The notes below the pieces were generated by a model. It searched no databases, was not told the DNA's origin, and saw nothing but the letters and a program-made list of their open reading frames with translations. Shown here one piece after another: positions 20,009 through 30,223 of a stretch of DNA of 64,000 bases. Numbering within the stretch: position 1 is the stretch's first letter; each line of letters starts with the position of its first letter. Source of the stretch: Fistulifera solaris. Lineage: Eukaryota; Bacillariophyta; Bacillariophyceae; Naviculales; Stauroneidaceae. Where the stretch lies: assembly GCA_030295235.1 (NCBI GenBank), contig AP026144.1, forward strand, positions 62,001 through 126,000. Reading direction: 5' to 3'. The position numbers and the translations under genes are program-made.

Positions 20009-21279
20009 TCAAGGTTTCTCCGCTTGCAAAAGGATCCACCCGGCTTGTACGGGCTGTGGTCGGTGTACATTCACAAATCCGGCTTCCTCAAATGCCCGAA
20101 TGACGTTCTCTTCCTGAGATACCAGTATTCCGCTCATTCCTAATTTCGCCCCCGGTCGTAAAAGTTTCAATAATAAAGGTGCCAGTTGCATCAACGGTGC
20201 CGCCAATATATTGGCGACGCACACATCACATAACGGAAATGGCGACACTTGCTCGTCTCCTTCGTCCGAAGACCACACGACTTCGCTGTGATCTCCCACT
20301 CGAGCGTACGCCTTATAGACCAGACTCTTGGATTCGTTGACTTCGTTGTCTTCGTTGCCTTCTTTGTTTTTGACAAACCACCACTCGAGTGGTGGAAGAT
20401 AATTGCGCATATCAATCTGATTGATACGTGCGTTGGCATTGGCAATCAAACACGCATCAACATCCAAATCGATTCCGATAATGGTCGATAATTGAGGATG
20501 TATTTTGCCGCCGCCATACCCAGGATACCAGACCCACTTCCATAATCCAAAAAGACTAGAGGATCATCCGACGAAGGGATATTTTCTGGCATGGACAACC
20601 ACTCCATGCACAACTGCGTTGTCGGATGTTCACCGGTCCCAAAGGCAACGCCTCCTTGGAGTGTGAGCGGTATTAAGCGATCCATGTTGTAATCATTTTG
20701 TATTTGCGTTTGGTTGTGCCAGGGAAACGTCAAAAGAAATCGATTCGCTACCACAATTGGCTTCCAGCTTTGCTGTACATGAACAATCCAGTCGCGATTT
20801 GGTACAACTTCCAACTGATACGACAAGGTTGGATGATCGCTGCCCAAAAAATCTTGGACCGTCTCGACGAGTGTTTCCAGTCGCGTACTCGCCGGGAAAT
20901 GAGCCGTGACGTGACAATGATTCCATACCGGCGGTAACCACAGCAGTCTTTCGTCTTCATTGAATGTCGGTTCCCCAAACATCGGTTCTTCCATCTCCGT
21001 GTCTCGATCGGCATCTGTCATAGAAACGGAACAGGCTCCCAATTCGAGTAGAAAATCACACAAGATATCGGGTTCGTTCTCTTTGTCAATATTGCGGAAC
21101 GTGATAGATCGTAACTGCGCTGCCGATTCGTACTTTGATATAGTCGGAAGATCGAATGTATTAGCGGCCGATTGATGATGCGTTCGACACGCCGAAAAAG
21201 TAGCGTCTCGAACTTGAAATGCCTCCGTCGGAATGATGATGAGCCAATAAGACGCCAGGAAGAGTAGAGCTGACAACAT
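20009..21279 (-). CDS. prmA: Ribosomal protein L11 methyltransferase-like (PrmA), plastid-type leader, one homopolymer frameshift
   Basis: The enzyme uses S-adenosylmethionine to methylate ribosomal protein L11. The leader (MLSALLFLASYWLIIIPTEAFQV) is a signal peptide ending in an A-F junction, so plastid import and action on the plastid ribosome are likely. PrmA marks are FGTGEHPTTQLCMEWL at about 213-228, the SAM loop LDYGSGSGILGMAAAK at about 244-259, and VANILAAPLMQLAP in the C-terminal part. The frame breaks at the T4 run 20503-20506 (A4 on the coding strand). Adding one base joins GMAAA to KIHPQLSTIIGIDLD and yields 423 residues with all motifs in order. I therefore treat it as an intact gene with a sequence error. 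A (TGAG)17 tract lies 40 bp upstream of the start, in its promoter region. Confidence 0.9.
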
Positions 21280-21318
21280 ACTTGGGAACGAACTACGATG
21301 ACTCGTTTGACGCAGTAT

Positions 21319-21387
21319 AGTGAGTGAGTGAGTGAGTGAGTGAGTGAGTGAGTGAGTGAGTGAGTGAGTGAGTGAGTGAGTGAGTGA
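21319..21387. repeat. Microsatellite (TGAG)17
   Basis: An uninterrupted run of 69 bp of TGAG lies 40-108 bp upstream of the PrmA start codon. Length changes here could alter promoter spacing. Confidence 0.97.
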
Positions 21388-22009
21388 AGAAGAATGAAAG
21401 GAAAGGCCGATTATTACAGACAGAGACTTGACAACACGTAGAGAGTATTGAGAAGTTGATGTTTTTGTTGATCGTTTCTACAAGAGTACGACGTATAGGA
21501 CTTTCTCAATGTTTTTTTTTGAATGGCTCTTCGATCGTACTAGGTATGTGCGTCGCACGTACCTCTTGTCTCTTGTCTCCATAGCGAAGGTATCGAAGGT
21601 CCAAAAGTTCTAAATAGGCGAATCTCGACCGTAGGCTTACGAACTAAACTAAATAAACATTAGCTCTAGCTGACTGATACCCAAGGTTTTCTTCATTTAT
21701 CGTACCAGATAAAATCTAGGAGTATCAGGTAGACTGCTTACTTTCATTTAGACAAGAGTTATGATTGGTTTCGCGCTAGCCTTTGCAAAATGGTGTCCGA
21801 CTTTATAGTATGGACACCTATGAATTGTGAAGTTTGATAGTGCGGCATTGATCACCTAAAGAACACGTCATGGCGATGAATCAGAGACTCGGCGCCAACA
21901 TCTTTCTCTTTCTTTCGTCTCAAGCAACAGATATTGTTTGTCATGCTACATGTCTCGAGTTGGTTTCGGTTTCGGTGTCGGTGCCGATCCCGTCCATCCA
22001 AAAACCTCT
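21388..22009. other. Intergenic spacer, no gene seen
   Basis: This stretch of about 620 bp lies between the PrmA promoter microsatellite and the end of PC-esterase-like copy 2. I see no gene. TTTCGGTTTCGGTGTCGGTG at 21966-21985 is a short simple repeat. Confidence 0.4.
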
Positions 22010-23926
22010 TCAGATGATGGTGTAACCTGTATACAGACTGTACAGAACCAGATTTACTTCATCATCCGGAATACCTGGCATGCAGGGATGACCATCCGGT
22101 GGCTTGGTAATCCAAGGATTATCTGCTCCAAAATAAACACCTATGTCTCGACGCTGTAGCGCCATTAAGATTTGTAGCCATGGATCCACCCCTATTTCTT
22201 GTTTTGCCTGCACTCCATTGGGAAGTATATTTTCAGGTTTCTCCAAACCCATATTCCAAACGAGTGCATTCAAGGTTACCTTCTGTGATATCGACGATAC
22301 ATCATTACCGGCATTATCGGTAAGCTGGAAAAAGTCCGAGTAAATGCGATTGAAAGCATTGGCGCTAAAGTCATTGGGACGAAAGACGTAGTAGACTTCT
22401 ACCAATTGCTGAAAACGGACCATGGCAATGCTGTCGTTGCAGCCATCAATCGTATCACCGGGTACTTGAAGTACGCCGGCGCGATAATACTCGGCCAATT
22501 CGTTCTTATAAACACCGTGACATCGTCCTTTTTGAATCCACTCTGTACTTCGAATAGGTTTGCCGATTTCAGAGAATCCAATTAGTGAATGGTTGCGTCG
22601 TTCCATGGCTGGCAGCGAGACATCTGGACCGGGTTGTTTCGCCAAGAGTTGTGTGATGTCGTCTCGGAAGCCACACGTCATGGCTTCCCACATTTGGCGA
22701 ACATAGGATGATCCGTGAAAGGTTATTCGTATCGGCGAGTTTGGGACCGTGTCACTTGTTGGACTGGGTCGTTGCGCCAGACCTACTGGTCCTCCCAAAG
22801 CATCTGATACACTCCTCAACCGACACGGTTTTGTATTGTTTTCGTACCCTAGATACAAGACGAGTTCATAATCCGAAGCCTCTGGCTTGTCATAATCCGG
22901 TGGATGCGCACAATTGTAACGAGCCTTCATGAGATAGCACGAGAAATGGTCATAACGCGGTTGTGTGCCTGGCAGTACGGGTTGATACGATCCACTAGCT
23001 TTCAAATCAATCATCCCTGTTTCCGAAATGCACTCGGGAAAGTATTCTCGAATGTAGTCCATCGAAGATTGACGTGTTATGTTGTCGTTGTCGGGACGAC
23101 TATTGTCGTTTTCTGATTGAGGTACTTCTTCTTTATCATCGTCTGTTGCCTGAGGTGCTTCCCCTTCGTCGGTTTCTAATTGAGGTGCTTCCCCTTCGTC
23201 GGTTTCTAATTGAGGTGCTTTCCCTTCGTCGGTTTCGAATTGCGGTGCTTTCCCTTCGTCGGTTTCGAATTGCGGTGCTTTCCCTTCGTCGGTTTCTGAG
23301 TATGGTGCTTCCTCTGTGGCTGGTATTTCCACCTCGATGTTTGCAATCTCAATCAATATTTCCTCTGTTTCTGTTAGTTGTACATCTTGTTGAACATTTT
23401 GCTTGACGTGTTGCGCTTCGACGACGTCAAGAAAGTTGTCCTGAATGTAACTCTCTTGAGCCTCGGTGGTAGATTGTGTAGTATCTTCTGTATAAGTCTC
23501 CTTCTCTTCGTTGTTGTTGTTGTGTGAGTCGTCAACTGGGATCGCAGCCATTGTTCTCGTAGGAGTCTGCGTTGTTGTTCGCACATAGTGTATCACTGGC
23601 GTTGGCGACGAATTATCATTAAAATCATCATCCCATATTCTAAGCTTCGTATGATTGTGCCCATCTTGTTTTTGTTGAATGTTTGTTTGAACCGGTATGA
23701 GCTGCTGCCATTGCTCTACGGAGATTTGCGTTAAGCCGAGGCACAGGCACGAAAACAATATTGCCCATTTCCATTTGCTCTTCGAAAACGTTTCCCATAT
23801 CGACGATAATGATGCTTTTTCGATTAACAGCATAATAAGCGAAGAATAATAACTCTTTTGGCTTTTTAATTGCGACAAGAGGAAGGAATGGAGTCGATAA
23901 TACTCGCACAACAAGCCAATGAACAT
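22010..23926 (-). CDS. PC-esterase/TBL-like type II membrane protein, copy 2, with repetitive acidic stem
   Basis: This is a 638-residue paralogue of the protein at 17777-19171. From about residue 290 to the end the two align almost without gaps. The stretch PRYDHFSCYLMKARYNC corresponds, as do the HGSSYVRQMWEAM block at about 402 and the DGHPCMPGIPDDEVN block near 610. The stem between anchor and domain is about 170 residues longer than in copy 1. It contains a 10-residue acidic repeat (consensus ETDEGKAPQF), coded by a 30-bp minisatellite. The membrane anchor (WAILFSCLCLGLTQISVEQW) lies at about 53-72. An upstream in-frame Met at 23926 gives the long form. A start near 23833 (MLLIEKAS) would leave a shorter cytosolic tail. 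Role as for copy 1: Golgi polysaccharide acyl transfer is possible. The two copies bracket PrmA in the same orientation. Confidence 0.75.
   Translation of the reverse strand: MFIGLLCEYYRLHSFLLSQLKSQKSYYSSLIMLLIEKASLSSIWETFSKSKWKWAILFSCLCLGLTQISVEQWQQLIPVQTNIQQKQDGHNHTKLRIWDDDFNDNSSPTPVIHYVRTTTQTPTRTMAAIPVDDSHNNNNEEKETYTEDTTQSTTEAQESYIQDNFLDVVEAQHVKQNVQQDVQLTETEEILIEIANIEVEIPATEEAPYSETDEGKAPQFETDEGKAPQFETDEGKAPQLETDEGEAPQLETDEGEAPQATDDDKEEVPQSENDNSRPDNDNITRQSSMDYIREYFPECISETGMIDLKASGSYQPVLPGTQPRYDHFSCYLMKARYNCAHPPDYDKPEASDYELVLYLGYENNTKPCRLRSVSDALGGPVGLAQRPSPTSDTVPNSPIRITFHGSSYVRQMWEAMTCGFRDDITQLLAKQPGPDVSLPAMERRNHSLIGFSEIGKPIRSTEWIQKGRCHGVYKNELAEYYRAGVLQVPGDTIDGCNDSIAMVRFQQLVEVYYVFRPNDFSANAFNRIYSDFFQLTDNAGNDVSSISQKVTLNALVWNMGLEKPENILPNGVQAKQEIGVDPWLQILMALQRRDIGVYFGADNPWITKPPDGHPCMPGIPDDEVNLVLYSLYTGYTII
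23151..23310 (-). repeat. 30-bp coding minisatellite, about five units
   Basis: Units with the core TCGTCGGTTTCTAATTGAGG are spaced exactly 30 bp apart (23161, 23191, 23221, 23251, 23281). They keep the frame and encode the ETDEGKAPQ stem repeat of the PC-esterase-like protein. Neighbouring units are nearly identical, so recent expansion is likely. Confidence 0.93.
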
Positions 23927-24370
23927 GAAGAGTGTGTGAGAGGCGTTTTGCCCCCATTAACTTGTACCTGGTACCGTAACATAAATTCGCACCACATTGA
24001 TTTTGTGAGAGAACTCGTGACTCGTGACCAACTTCAACGGAAACGCCAACAGAAAGTCACCAGACACAACACTATAGGTAACTTGATCTTAGTGTGACTC
24101 ACTCCTCGAGCAGTACAGTCGCACAAAAACCCTAACCCAAGTGGAGAACCATTGCCTTTCTCAGCATGACGTGGCATCCTGATACTCCGGAGTATGACGT
24201 ATGCATTCACAGGTCGACGTTTTTCCTTTCGCGATTTCCCTCTCAAACCATAGTACTCCGTAAAAGATCAATACGGAGTAAATGATTACAGTATCATTTC
24301 TAGTCCTGTAAAAACGACTACCCCGTATTTCTTTGCCCTTCACAAACTCTATAGAGACGCACAAACGAAG
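23927..24370. promoter_or_regulatory. Divergent promoter region with TACCTGGTA and two TAC..GTA inverted repeats
   Basis: This 444-bp spacer separates PC-esterase-like copy 2 (minus) from the Mpv17-like gene (plus). It holds TACCTGGTA at 23965-23973 and a perfect 12-bp palindrome TACTCCGGAGTA at 24183-24194. It also holds a perfect 9-bp inverted repeat, TACTCCGTA at 24254-24262 and TACGGAGTA at 24272-24280, with a 9-bp loop. The density of related palindromes suggests binding sites. Their effect is unknown. Confidence 0.4.
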
Positions 24371-25195
24371 ATGAGACAATACCGTTTCCTCGCGCTGCTA
24401 GTCACGCTCGTGCATTGCACCCTGACCAGAGCGTTTTCATCTTTCCCATCATCGACTCCTCATCGGCGAATTAGCATCCAACGATTCGCCGACTCGAAAT
24501 CATCGTTCCTGGAGCGCTTTTCTCTCTCTTCCAAAACACCTTCAACAGAAAAAGACGAGACTTTCGTCAGTACAAGTCAACTGCAATCAACAACAAAAGC
24601 ACCGTCATCACCCTCTCCATATGTTCAATTCGCCCAAACCTATCCCTTTGCCAACAACATACTCATTGCCACCACCAAGACGGCAGCCGCCGATTTCTTG
24701 GCCCAAGTAGTCATTGCGCAAACACCCGTTGCCGAACTCGATCTGCAGCGGTCGTTCTTGTTTTGTTTGTTCGGAGCGCTCTACTTGGGAGGCTTTCAGT
24801 ATTTGTATCAAGTTCAAATATTCAAGAAAATCTTTGATGTAGATCGATTTACTCAACAAACGTGGCAGGAGAAATTACAGGATAAAGAAGGTTTGCAAGC
24901 TCTGGTGGCACAAACTGCTTTGGATTTGACTGTCTTGACTTTGATTTATCTTCCTGCGTTTTACATTTTCAAGGCATCCGTATTTAGTGGATCCAGTGTT
25001 CCGGCGGAGTGGGTTGCCAGTGGTATCGACACATACCAGACAAACTTTGTGAAAGATGAAACGGATTTGATCCGAGTGTGGTTACCAGCAGATCTCGTAT
25101 GTTTTTCGGTTCCTCTGTATTTACGGCTTCCCGTTCGACACATTGTAAGCTTTGTTTGGACCGCTTACTTGTCATTTGCTCGTGGTGGACACTGA
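24371..25195 (+). CDS. Mpv17/PMP22-family membrane protein, plastid-type leader
   Basis: This 274-residue intronless protein has a signal peptide and an A-F junction (LVHCTLTRAFSSFPSS), a layout used for plastid proteins in diatoms. The Mpv17/PMP22 core starts near residue 80 (YVQFAQTYPFANNILIATTK) with a TTK-x4-D-x-LAQ element. Several hydrophobic spans follow, and the C-terminal signature is intact: NFVKDETDLIRVWLPADLV, then LPVRHIVSFVWTAYLSF. Family members form or modulate channels in inner membranes of mitochondria and peroxisomes. This copy is probably a plastid membrane form, judged from its leader. The transported molecule is not known. Identification of the family is firm. Confidence 0.88.
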   Translation: MRQYRFLALLVTLVHCTLTRAFSSFPSSTPHRRISIQRFADSKSSFLERFSLSSKTPSTEKDETFVSTSQLQSTTKAPSSPSPYVQFAQTYPFANNILIATTKTAAADFLAQVVIAQTPVAELDLQRSFLFCLFGALYLGGFQYLYQVQIFKKIFDVDRFTQQTWQEKLQDKEGLQALVAQTALDLTVLTLIYLPAFYIFKASVFSGSSVPAEWVASGIDTYQTNFVKDETDLIRVWLPADLVCFSVPLYLRLPVRHIVSFVWTAYLSFARGGH

Positions 25196-25848
25196 TTAAC
25201 GTGGCTTATGTCATATTAGCGGTGATAAGTGGAAATGAAGCCGCGATCGAAAGGGAGCGTCTTGGCCTCGAGTCACCGGCGTTCACCTTAGCTCTTTTCC
25301 CGTCCTACCGGTACTACTCTGCCTACAACTTTGTGTGGATCGACCAAATAATAATGACCAACGCCAACGCATACTTGTCAGTACAGGTAAATTGTAGACT
25401 AATTACCCACATTTTCAAAAAAGCCATACTACAAAATAACCTTCAATTCTTGTTTAACTCAGAGCTTTCGTGAGCGGTATTCCTTTGCATTGTACAGTCT
25501 CTCTTATCCCATCATCATTGTCCGTTGCGATGAACCAGGCTTCTTTTTGGCGGACCCCCAGAACTCGAACGTGAAAGCGCAACCGTGCCATTCAAATAAT
25601 CACACGTCGAAAAAGCCTTGTTTACTTTGTATTCATTAGGTTGGATGTGTTTACAATCACTGCACCTCGTGAACTCGTCATCTCGACTTGAAAGCTCATC
25701 AAAGGTTACAGTGAACGCTGAAAAGGTTAGAGAAATCGAGCACTTTATGCAATTGAAGTGAGAGTGAAACACGTTTTTGATTTTCGAATTACTTTCCTTC
25801 CTCATTCCGCATACGTTCGTCGACGGACCGGCCCAATATTAAGAAACA
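25196..25848. other. Spacer with an unassigned open frame and a possible intron
   Basis: A plus-strand frame runs from about 25200 to a good donor after CAG (25386 onward, GTAAAT). It could join at the AG before AGCTTTCGTGAGCGG to a second open stretch ending near 25640. The predicted residues (SYRYYSAYNFVWIDQ, then FALYSLSYPIIIVRCDEPG) look protein-like. However, no start codon in a good place and no known family support a gene. The promoter of the next gene must also lie here. Confidence 0.25.
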
Positions 25849-28422
25849 ATGGGTAATACTCCCAGTAGTAGCGGAAAGCGCGGAAAGAAGGGTAGTCGGT
25901 CTTCTGCAGGTACTTCCGTGGAGGAGGTTGCTGCTCGAGCGCAACAAGTTGCCGCCGATTTGCATGCGGGCATTCGCAACGGGCTAAAAAATCTGGAGGA
26001 GAACGATCATCCCGCCGCTCAAATGATCGATCAAATGTGTGGGCCGTATTTAGATCCTCACTCATCCAATTCACGTCGTCGACGACCTGTATACGAATCG
26101 TCATCGGAAGAGGAATCGGAGTTAGATTCACGAGCTGTTTCGGAAGATGAAACAACATTGACCAATGACTACAAACATCGAAAGAGTCGACGACCGCGAG
26201 GAAGGCACGAAACAGAAACGTTAGAGTCGGCATCGTACATATCTCAGTCCGAATATGATGAAAGTACTTATGCTGACAGGACGAAAGATTCAAGGCAGAC
26301 AAAGTCCGAAATCGATGAACAACCCCGCCGTGGAAATCCCTCCAGTCCAATGCAGCAACCACTTGCCAGTTCGTTTGCCAAGAGATGTTATTTTACGAAA
26401 GCTGGTATTGGGTCTTCAACGCAACACTACGAAGGATTGACACTAACTGGCAATGTTGTCTTGATGTTAGCTGGCGCGATGAAACTGAAAGGGTGTCCGA
26501 CCATTTGTGATGAAGATTTGAGACGAGTCGAACAAACATACCCAAACCAATTTTCAAGGTTACCTGATGAGTTGCTTCTCAGTAGCGGATGGAGGAGAAT
26601 CAGCAAGTATTGTCATTTTTCCGGCAAACCTATTCCGGACGGTGTTCCCTTTTTCGTGAGTTCGTAAGAGTTTGTCTTGATTTCGTGACGGCGTTAGCCT
26701 AACTCCTCATACTTTTCTTGTCCGGTACAAAGATTCGACGAAACGGCTTCACCCTTTGGGAGGATATTATTTTCTCTTGGCTTCCGCTGTAGGAATGATT
26801 CGGCCGGACGACGTCGAACCTTTAAATCGGGATACTCTTGTTTTGCTCGAAACGGATTATCCGGCTGCTTGCGATGCTGCACCAGCTATCTTGATTCAAG
26901 ATCCTTCCCAGTGGGCGTTGGTGGATAGGTTTTGTTTCTTTTCGGGCGGGCCGATCAATTCCGATGAAGATGTGTATTATCAAGCCGACTTTGATGGAAG
27001 TCTCATCTTTATGCTGGCTTTTCTATCACCTTCTTTGACTGCCGAAGAGCTCTATAAATTAGACGCACCTGTTGATGAAAGTCTTCAAACGGTTGAGATG
27101 GTAGAACAAGTTGAGTCGATTTACGACCTCACCGAAAGAGATTTTGAAGATCTAAAGCTCTATCACCTCGGACCGTGTCGAGCATTGTGAGTGTATCTGC
27201 CTGGTAACTACATCATATTTGCAGTTCTATGTTGCTCACGGATCGATCAACGTTTTTCGACAGGCCGCCATTTCTGCTACAGCCTCATGCGTGGAGCAAA
27301 GTTCTTCCCCCACACTTTTTAGAAGCAAAGCGAATTGCATTGCAACGTGCTGCAGATTTCGAATCGTACATGCGCCAGACTTCGAATCGACCTGCTTCTC
27401 CGTATGATGAATTTGCCAGCGACTCACGAGAACAACCTTTCTCAACCAACGCAGAATCTTCGCCCCTTGCACAAATCGACTTCAACGAGGAGGAACATTA
27501 TAACCCGGAAACGAATAACGCCTTACATCACAGACATGATGCAGTAAGATACGATGTACCACCACCTCCCCCATCGCCAAGGAAACATGCCGGGGGAGCA
27601 TATTTACCACACCGTCCTCCTCCAAGTTCACCCGAGTCCACAGACGTTGCGGACTACGCCCACAACTCACAGACGATGGATGATCGAAAGATTGCAATGC
27701 ATAAATATGACGACTCAGCAGTTCCAATGGATGAAGCCCTTGATAGCCTCGGTTCTCGTGTCCGTGGATTTGATCCTCCCGAAGACGAGCCTCCAAGCCT
27801 GAAAAAGAATGTAACTGGACTAGGCTATATTGACACTCAATATTATGTAACTCCAATGGACGAAGAACCGAGATCTCCAGTCACTGACGATTTTGTGAGC
27901 CCGGTTTCAATTGAAACGTATGACGAACACATTCCCAGTCCGGATATAGGCCGTCCTCCCAAGAAGTCAGAAATCGACAGGTCCAAGTCGACATCTCCTG
28001 CAATGCGAGGTGCTCAAGAAATGCTTAAAAGAAATCGACAGCGAAGGTCGTTAGAAACAGCAAAAAAGAAAGAGAGAGAAAGTCGAAAGGACATTATTAT
28101 ACCTGAAAAGCCGAACGACGCGTATGGAACTAAGGATCGTTATGATACGCCCAAGAGTCCCGAGTCGGGCACAACATGGGAAACAGGGTCGGAGGGGACT
28201 TCTATGGATGGTTCGACTTGGACGGATGACAACAATCCTGACCGCAGTTCGCGAAGGGCCCTCATTCTACAAATGGCGAAAGCTCGCATGAGAAATAACC
28301 AACTGCATCAATATTCGCCCGAAGATGGGTCGCCGACAGCAGAGTCGCGTGAGATGGAAGAAGAGAAGAAAAACGATATTGGTCAACCGGATGACATTGA
28401 TCTGACTGGAGACTTGGACTGA
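25849..28422 (+). CDS. Probable N-myristoylated protein with three C-x-F-[ST]-G modules, family undescribed
   Basis: There are three exons: 25849-26663, 26698-27186 and 27225-28422. The introns are only 34 and 38 bp, each with GT and AG ends, and the joined frame is 833 residues with no stop. The start MGNTPSSS fits the N-myristoylation rule (Gly2, Ser6), so membrane anchoring is likely. After a charged, disordered stretch, a module recurs three times. The cores are CYFTKAGIGSSTQHYEG at about 179, CHFSGKPIPDGVPFF at about 254, and CFFSGGPINSDEDVYY at about 351. Each of the last two follows about 60-80 residues with a Leu-rich helix and a Trp. The C-terminal 400 residues are disordered, rich in Pro and Ser, and end in an acidic tail. 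The gene at 30224-31702 on the other strand uses the same module. Function unknown; scaffold or signalling would be a guess. Confidence 0.72.
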
Positions 28423-29108
28423 TCTCTAGTGGTTGGTCTATGATCTATGATGTTACAATGCTGGATGCCGGATACCAGACAGAGGTAGCGGGGGTCGCTG
28501 TCCGGTGGTGCACGGGATGAACCTTACTACGCATTTATTTGACGAAACAACTTTGCTTGAACAACCGTACATGATGGTGGACCAAAATGAACTTTACTTG
28601 TTTCAGATGCTGATGTTCTATACGCTTAATTAAATAAAAAGCATCTTATTAAACGTATCAATTGTTGGCGACCTCATCTGCATGAAAAAATCATCGTTTT
28701 AAGATTATATACTTGCAACCTTTTGAACTAAGCGAATTCATTTCTCAAATCATTTTTAGATGGTCACGATAATAGTTTCTGTTATCAATCTGCTTCATTC
28801 GAATTGAGGAAAACTGGCGATTATTCCCACTATTGTTGAATACGGTGTTCCGCAAGGGAGACTTGACGGATCACAGACGAGCCCTGTTCACCTTGAAACA
28901 TCCCAGGTGTACAACAGACGCACTAAGGTCAACATCCACAAGTCCTCCACCTCGAGACAGCTAGAAAATCAGGGACAACCTATCTAAAGATCTAATGATT
29001 TGGCCAGTGCCGCATTCGAACATTTTTATCTATAGCGCGTCAATTTTTCTCAATTGATCAGTACCAGGTACCAGATGACACTTTCTTCTTTTTCTCGCGT
29101 TCCTTTTC
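28423..29108. other. Intergenic spacer, no gene seen
   Basis: This stretch of about 690 bp has no gene or clear repeat. A TACCAGGTA motif followed directly by CC lies at 29062-29070, just before the next predicted start. Confidence 0.45.
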
Positions 29109-30009
29109 ATGACCACCCCTTTCTCACTTTTTTTGCTCTCTCTGCATTCTCTCGCGAAAACGTACGGAGAAATGTGCCATCAACTTTTCAGAAAAAGAGA
29201 TTATTTGCTTGCACCAAGTCAAAAACCATACTTCGGAGTAATATACTATCAATGGTCGCTGAACAAGAGGAAAAACCATGAAGCACGCAAGAAAAACTTC
29301 TTTTCTGTGGGGGTTTTCATGCTTGCGTCGCGGTATAGCACCTCCCCCGCCATCATTGAGGGTGAGTATGATGTACTCGTTCATGGTTCATCCACTCTTT
29401 TTTTGCTGTTATTTCTTACATGGACACAGATTGCTTCCTCTTTTCCCCTAGATAGGAAGCATCGATGACGACCTTACTAAATTCAACGTGGGCGAAGGAA
29501 ATACCGACGAGACAGACAGCTTGAACGTCATTTACATTAGGGACACCTCGGGCACCTTGGATGGTGTGTCGAATAATCCCACACATACAGCAGCGTCCAA
29601 ATTTTACATGTTTTCGATTCTAGCGCCTGGCTGCGCATCACAGGGCGATCCGGTGGTTCAATTGGATACGACTTACGATAACGATGGTCATTTGACCCGA
29701 ACGGGTAGCGTGGAGCTGCACCTCGCTGTACAAGCTTGGGAAAACACCGTTTATGATCTTAACCAAAATCAATCGCAGTTTGCTCTCTGTCTTCAAGCTG
29801 ACATTGTCATGCTTAATAGTGAACTCAACACGGTGTTACTTGAACAGAAAATGTTTGAGTTTGTTGTCACCATTCTTCTTCCAACCTTTGATTTCGACGA
29901 GCCTAATTTAGATGACAATGGAAAGTTTGTGTTTCGGCTTCCCTGTGTCGGAAACAGGCGAAAAAAACGGCGAAGTTATAAAGTGCATTCAGTTGTCGTT
30001 GCTCTTTGA
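29109..30009 (+). CDS. Hypothetical protein, two exons, possible secreted fragment
   Basis: The exons are 29109-29361 and 29456-30009, with a 94-bp intron that has GTGAGT and a pyrimidine-rich TAG end. The joined frame is 268 residues. The second exon has the protein-like run DETDSLNVIYIRDTSGTL, two Cys, and a C-terminal hydrophobic strand-rich stretch (FEFVVTILLPTFDFDEPN). It ends in a basic tail. This pattern resembles the N-terminal part of large secreted adhesive-type diatom proteins, but the gene stops early and may be truncated. The start is uncertain. The ATG at 29109 opens a hydrophobic run (PFSLFLLSLHSLA) that could be a signal peptide. I do not recognise the family. Confidence 0.45.
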
Positions 30010-30223
30010 CTAATAGTGGGGGTCATTCGACGTATCGCTCTTCGCCACTTGTCGGTTGGTGCAAATCCTCAATTTAGCGTATGTGGGTCGACTGTGTGAA
30101 ATGGCTAATTTATTAGTTGTACATTCGAATCCCGATACAATGAGTTGAACCTCCAGGTATTAATTCTCTTTTCGAAAAGATAAATTTTCCTCAAACGCGA
30201 AACATCGAACCTTTCCAGCTAGT

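Noticed and set aside
22143-23406. Plus-strand Leu/Arg-rich repeated frame opposite PC-esterase-like copy 2
   Set aside because: It is the antisense reading of the 30-bp coding minisatellite.
25802-26362. 186-codon minus-strand frame opposite the myristoylated module gene
   Set aside because: It overlaps the first exon of a well-supported gene and has no domain or sensible start context.
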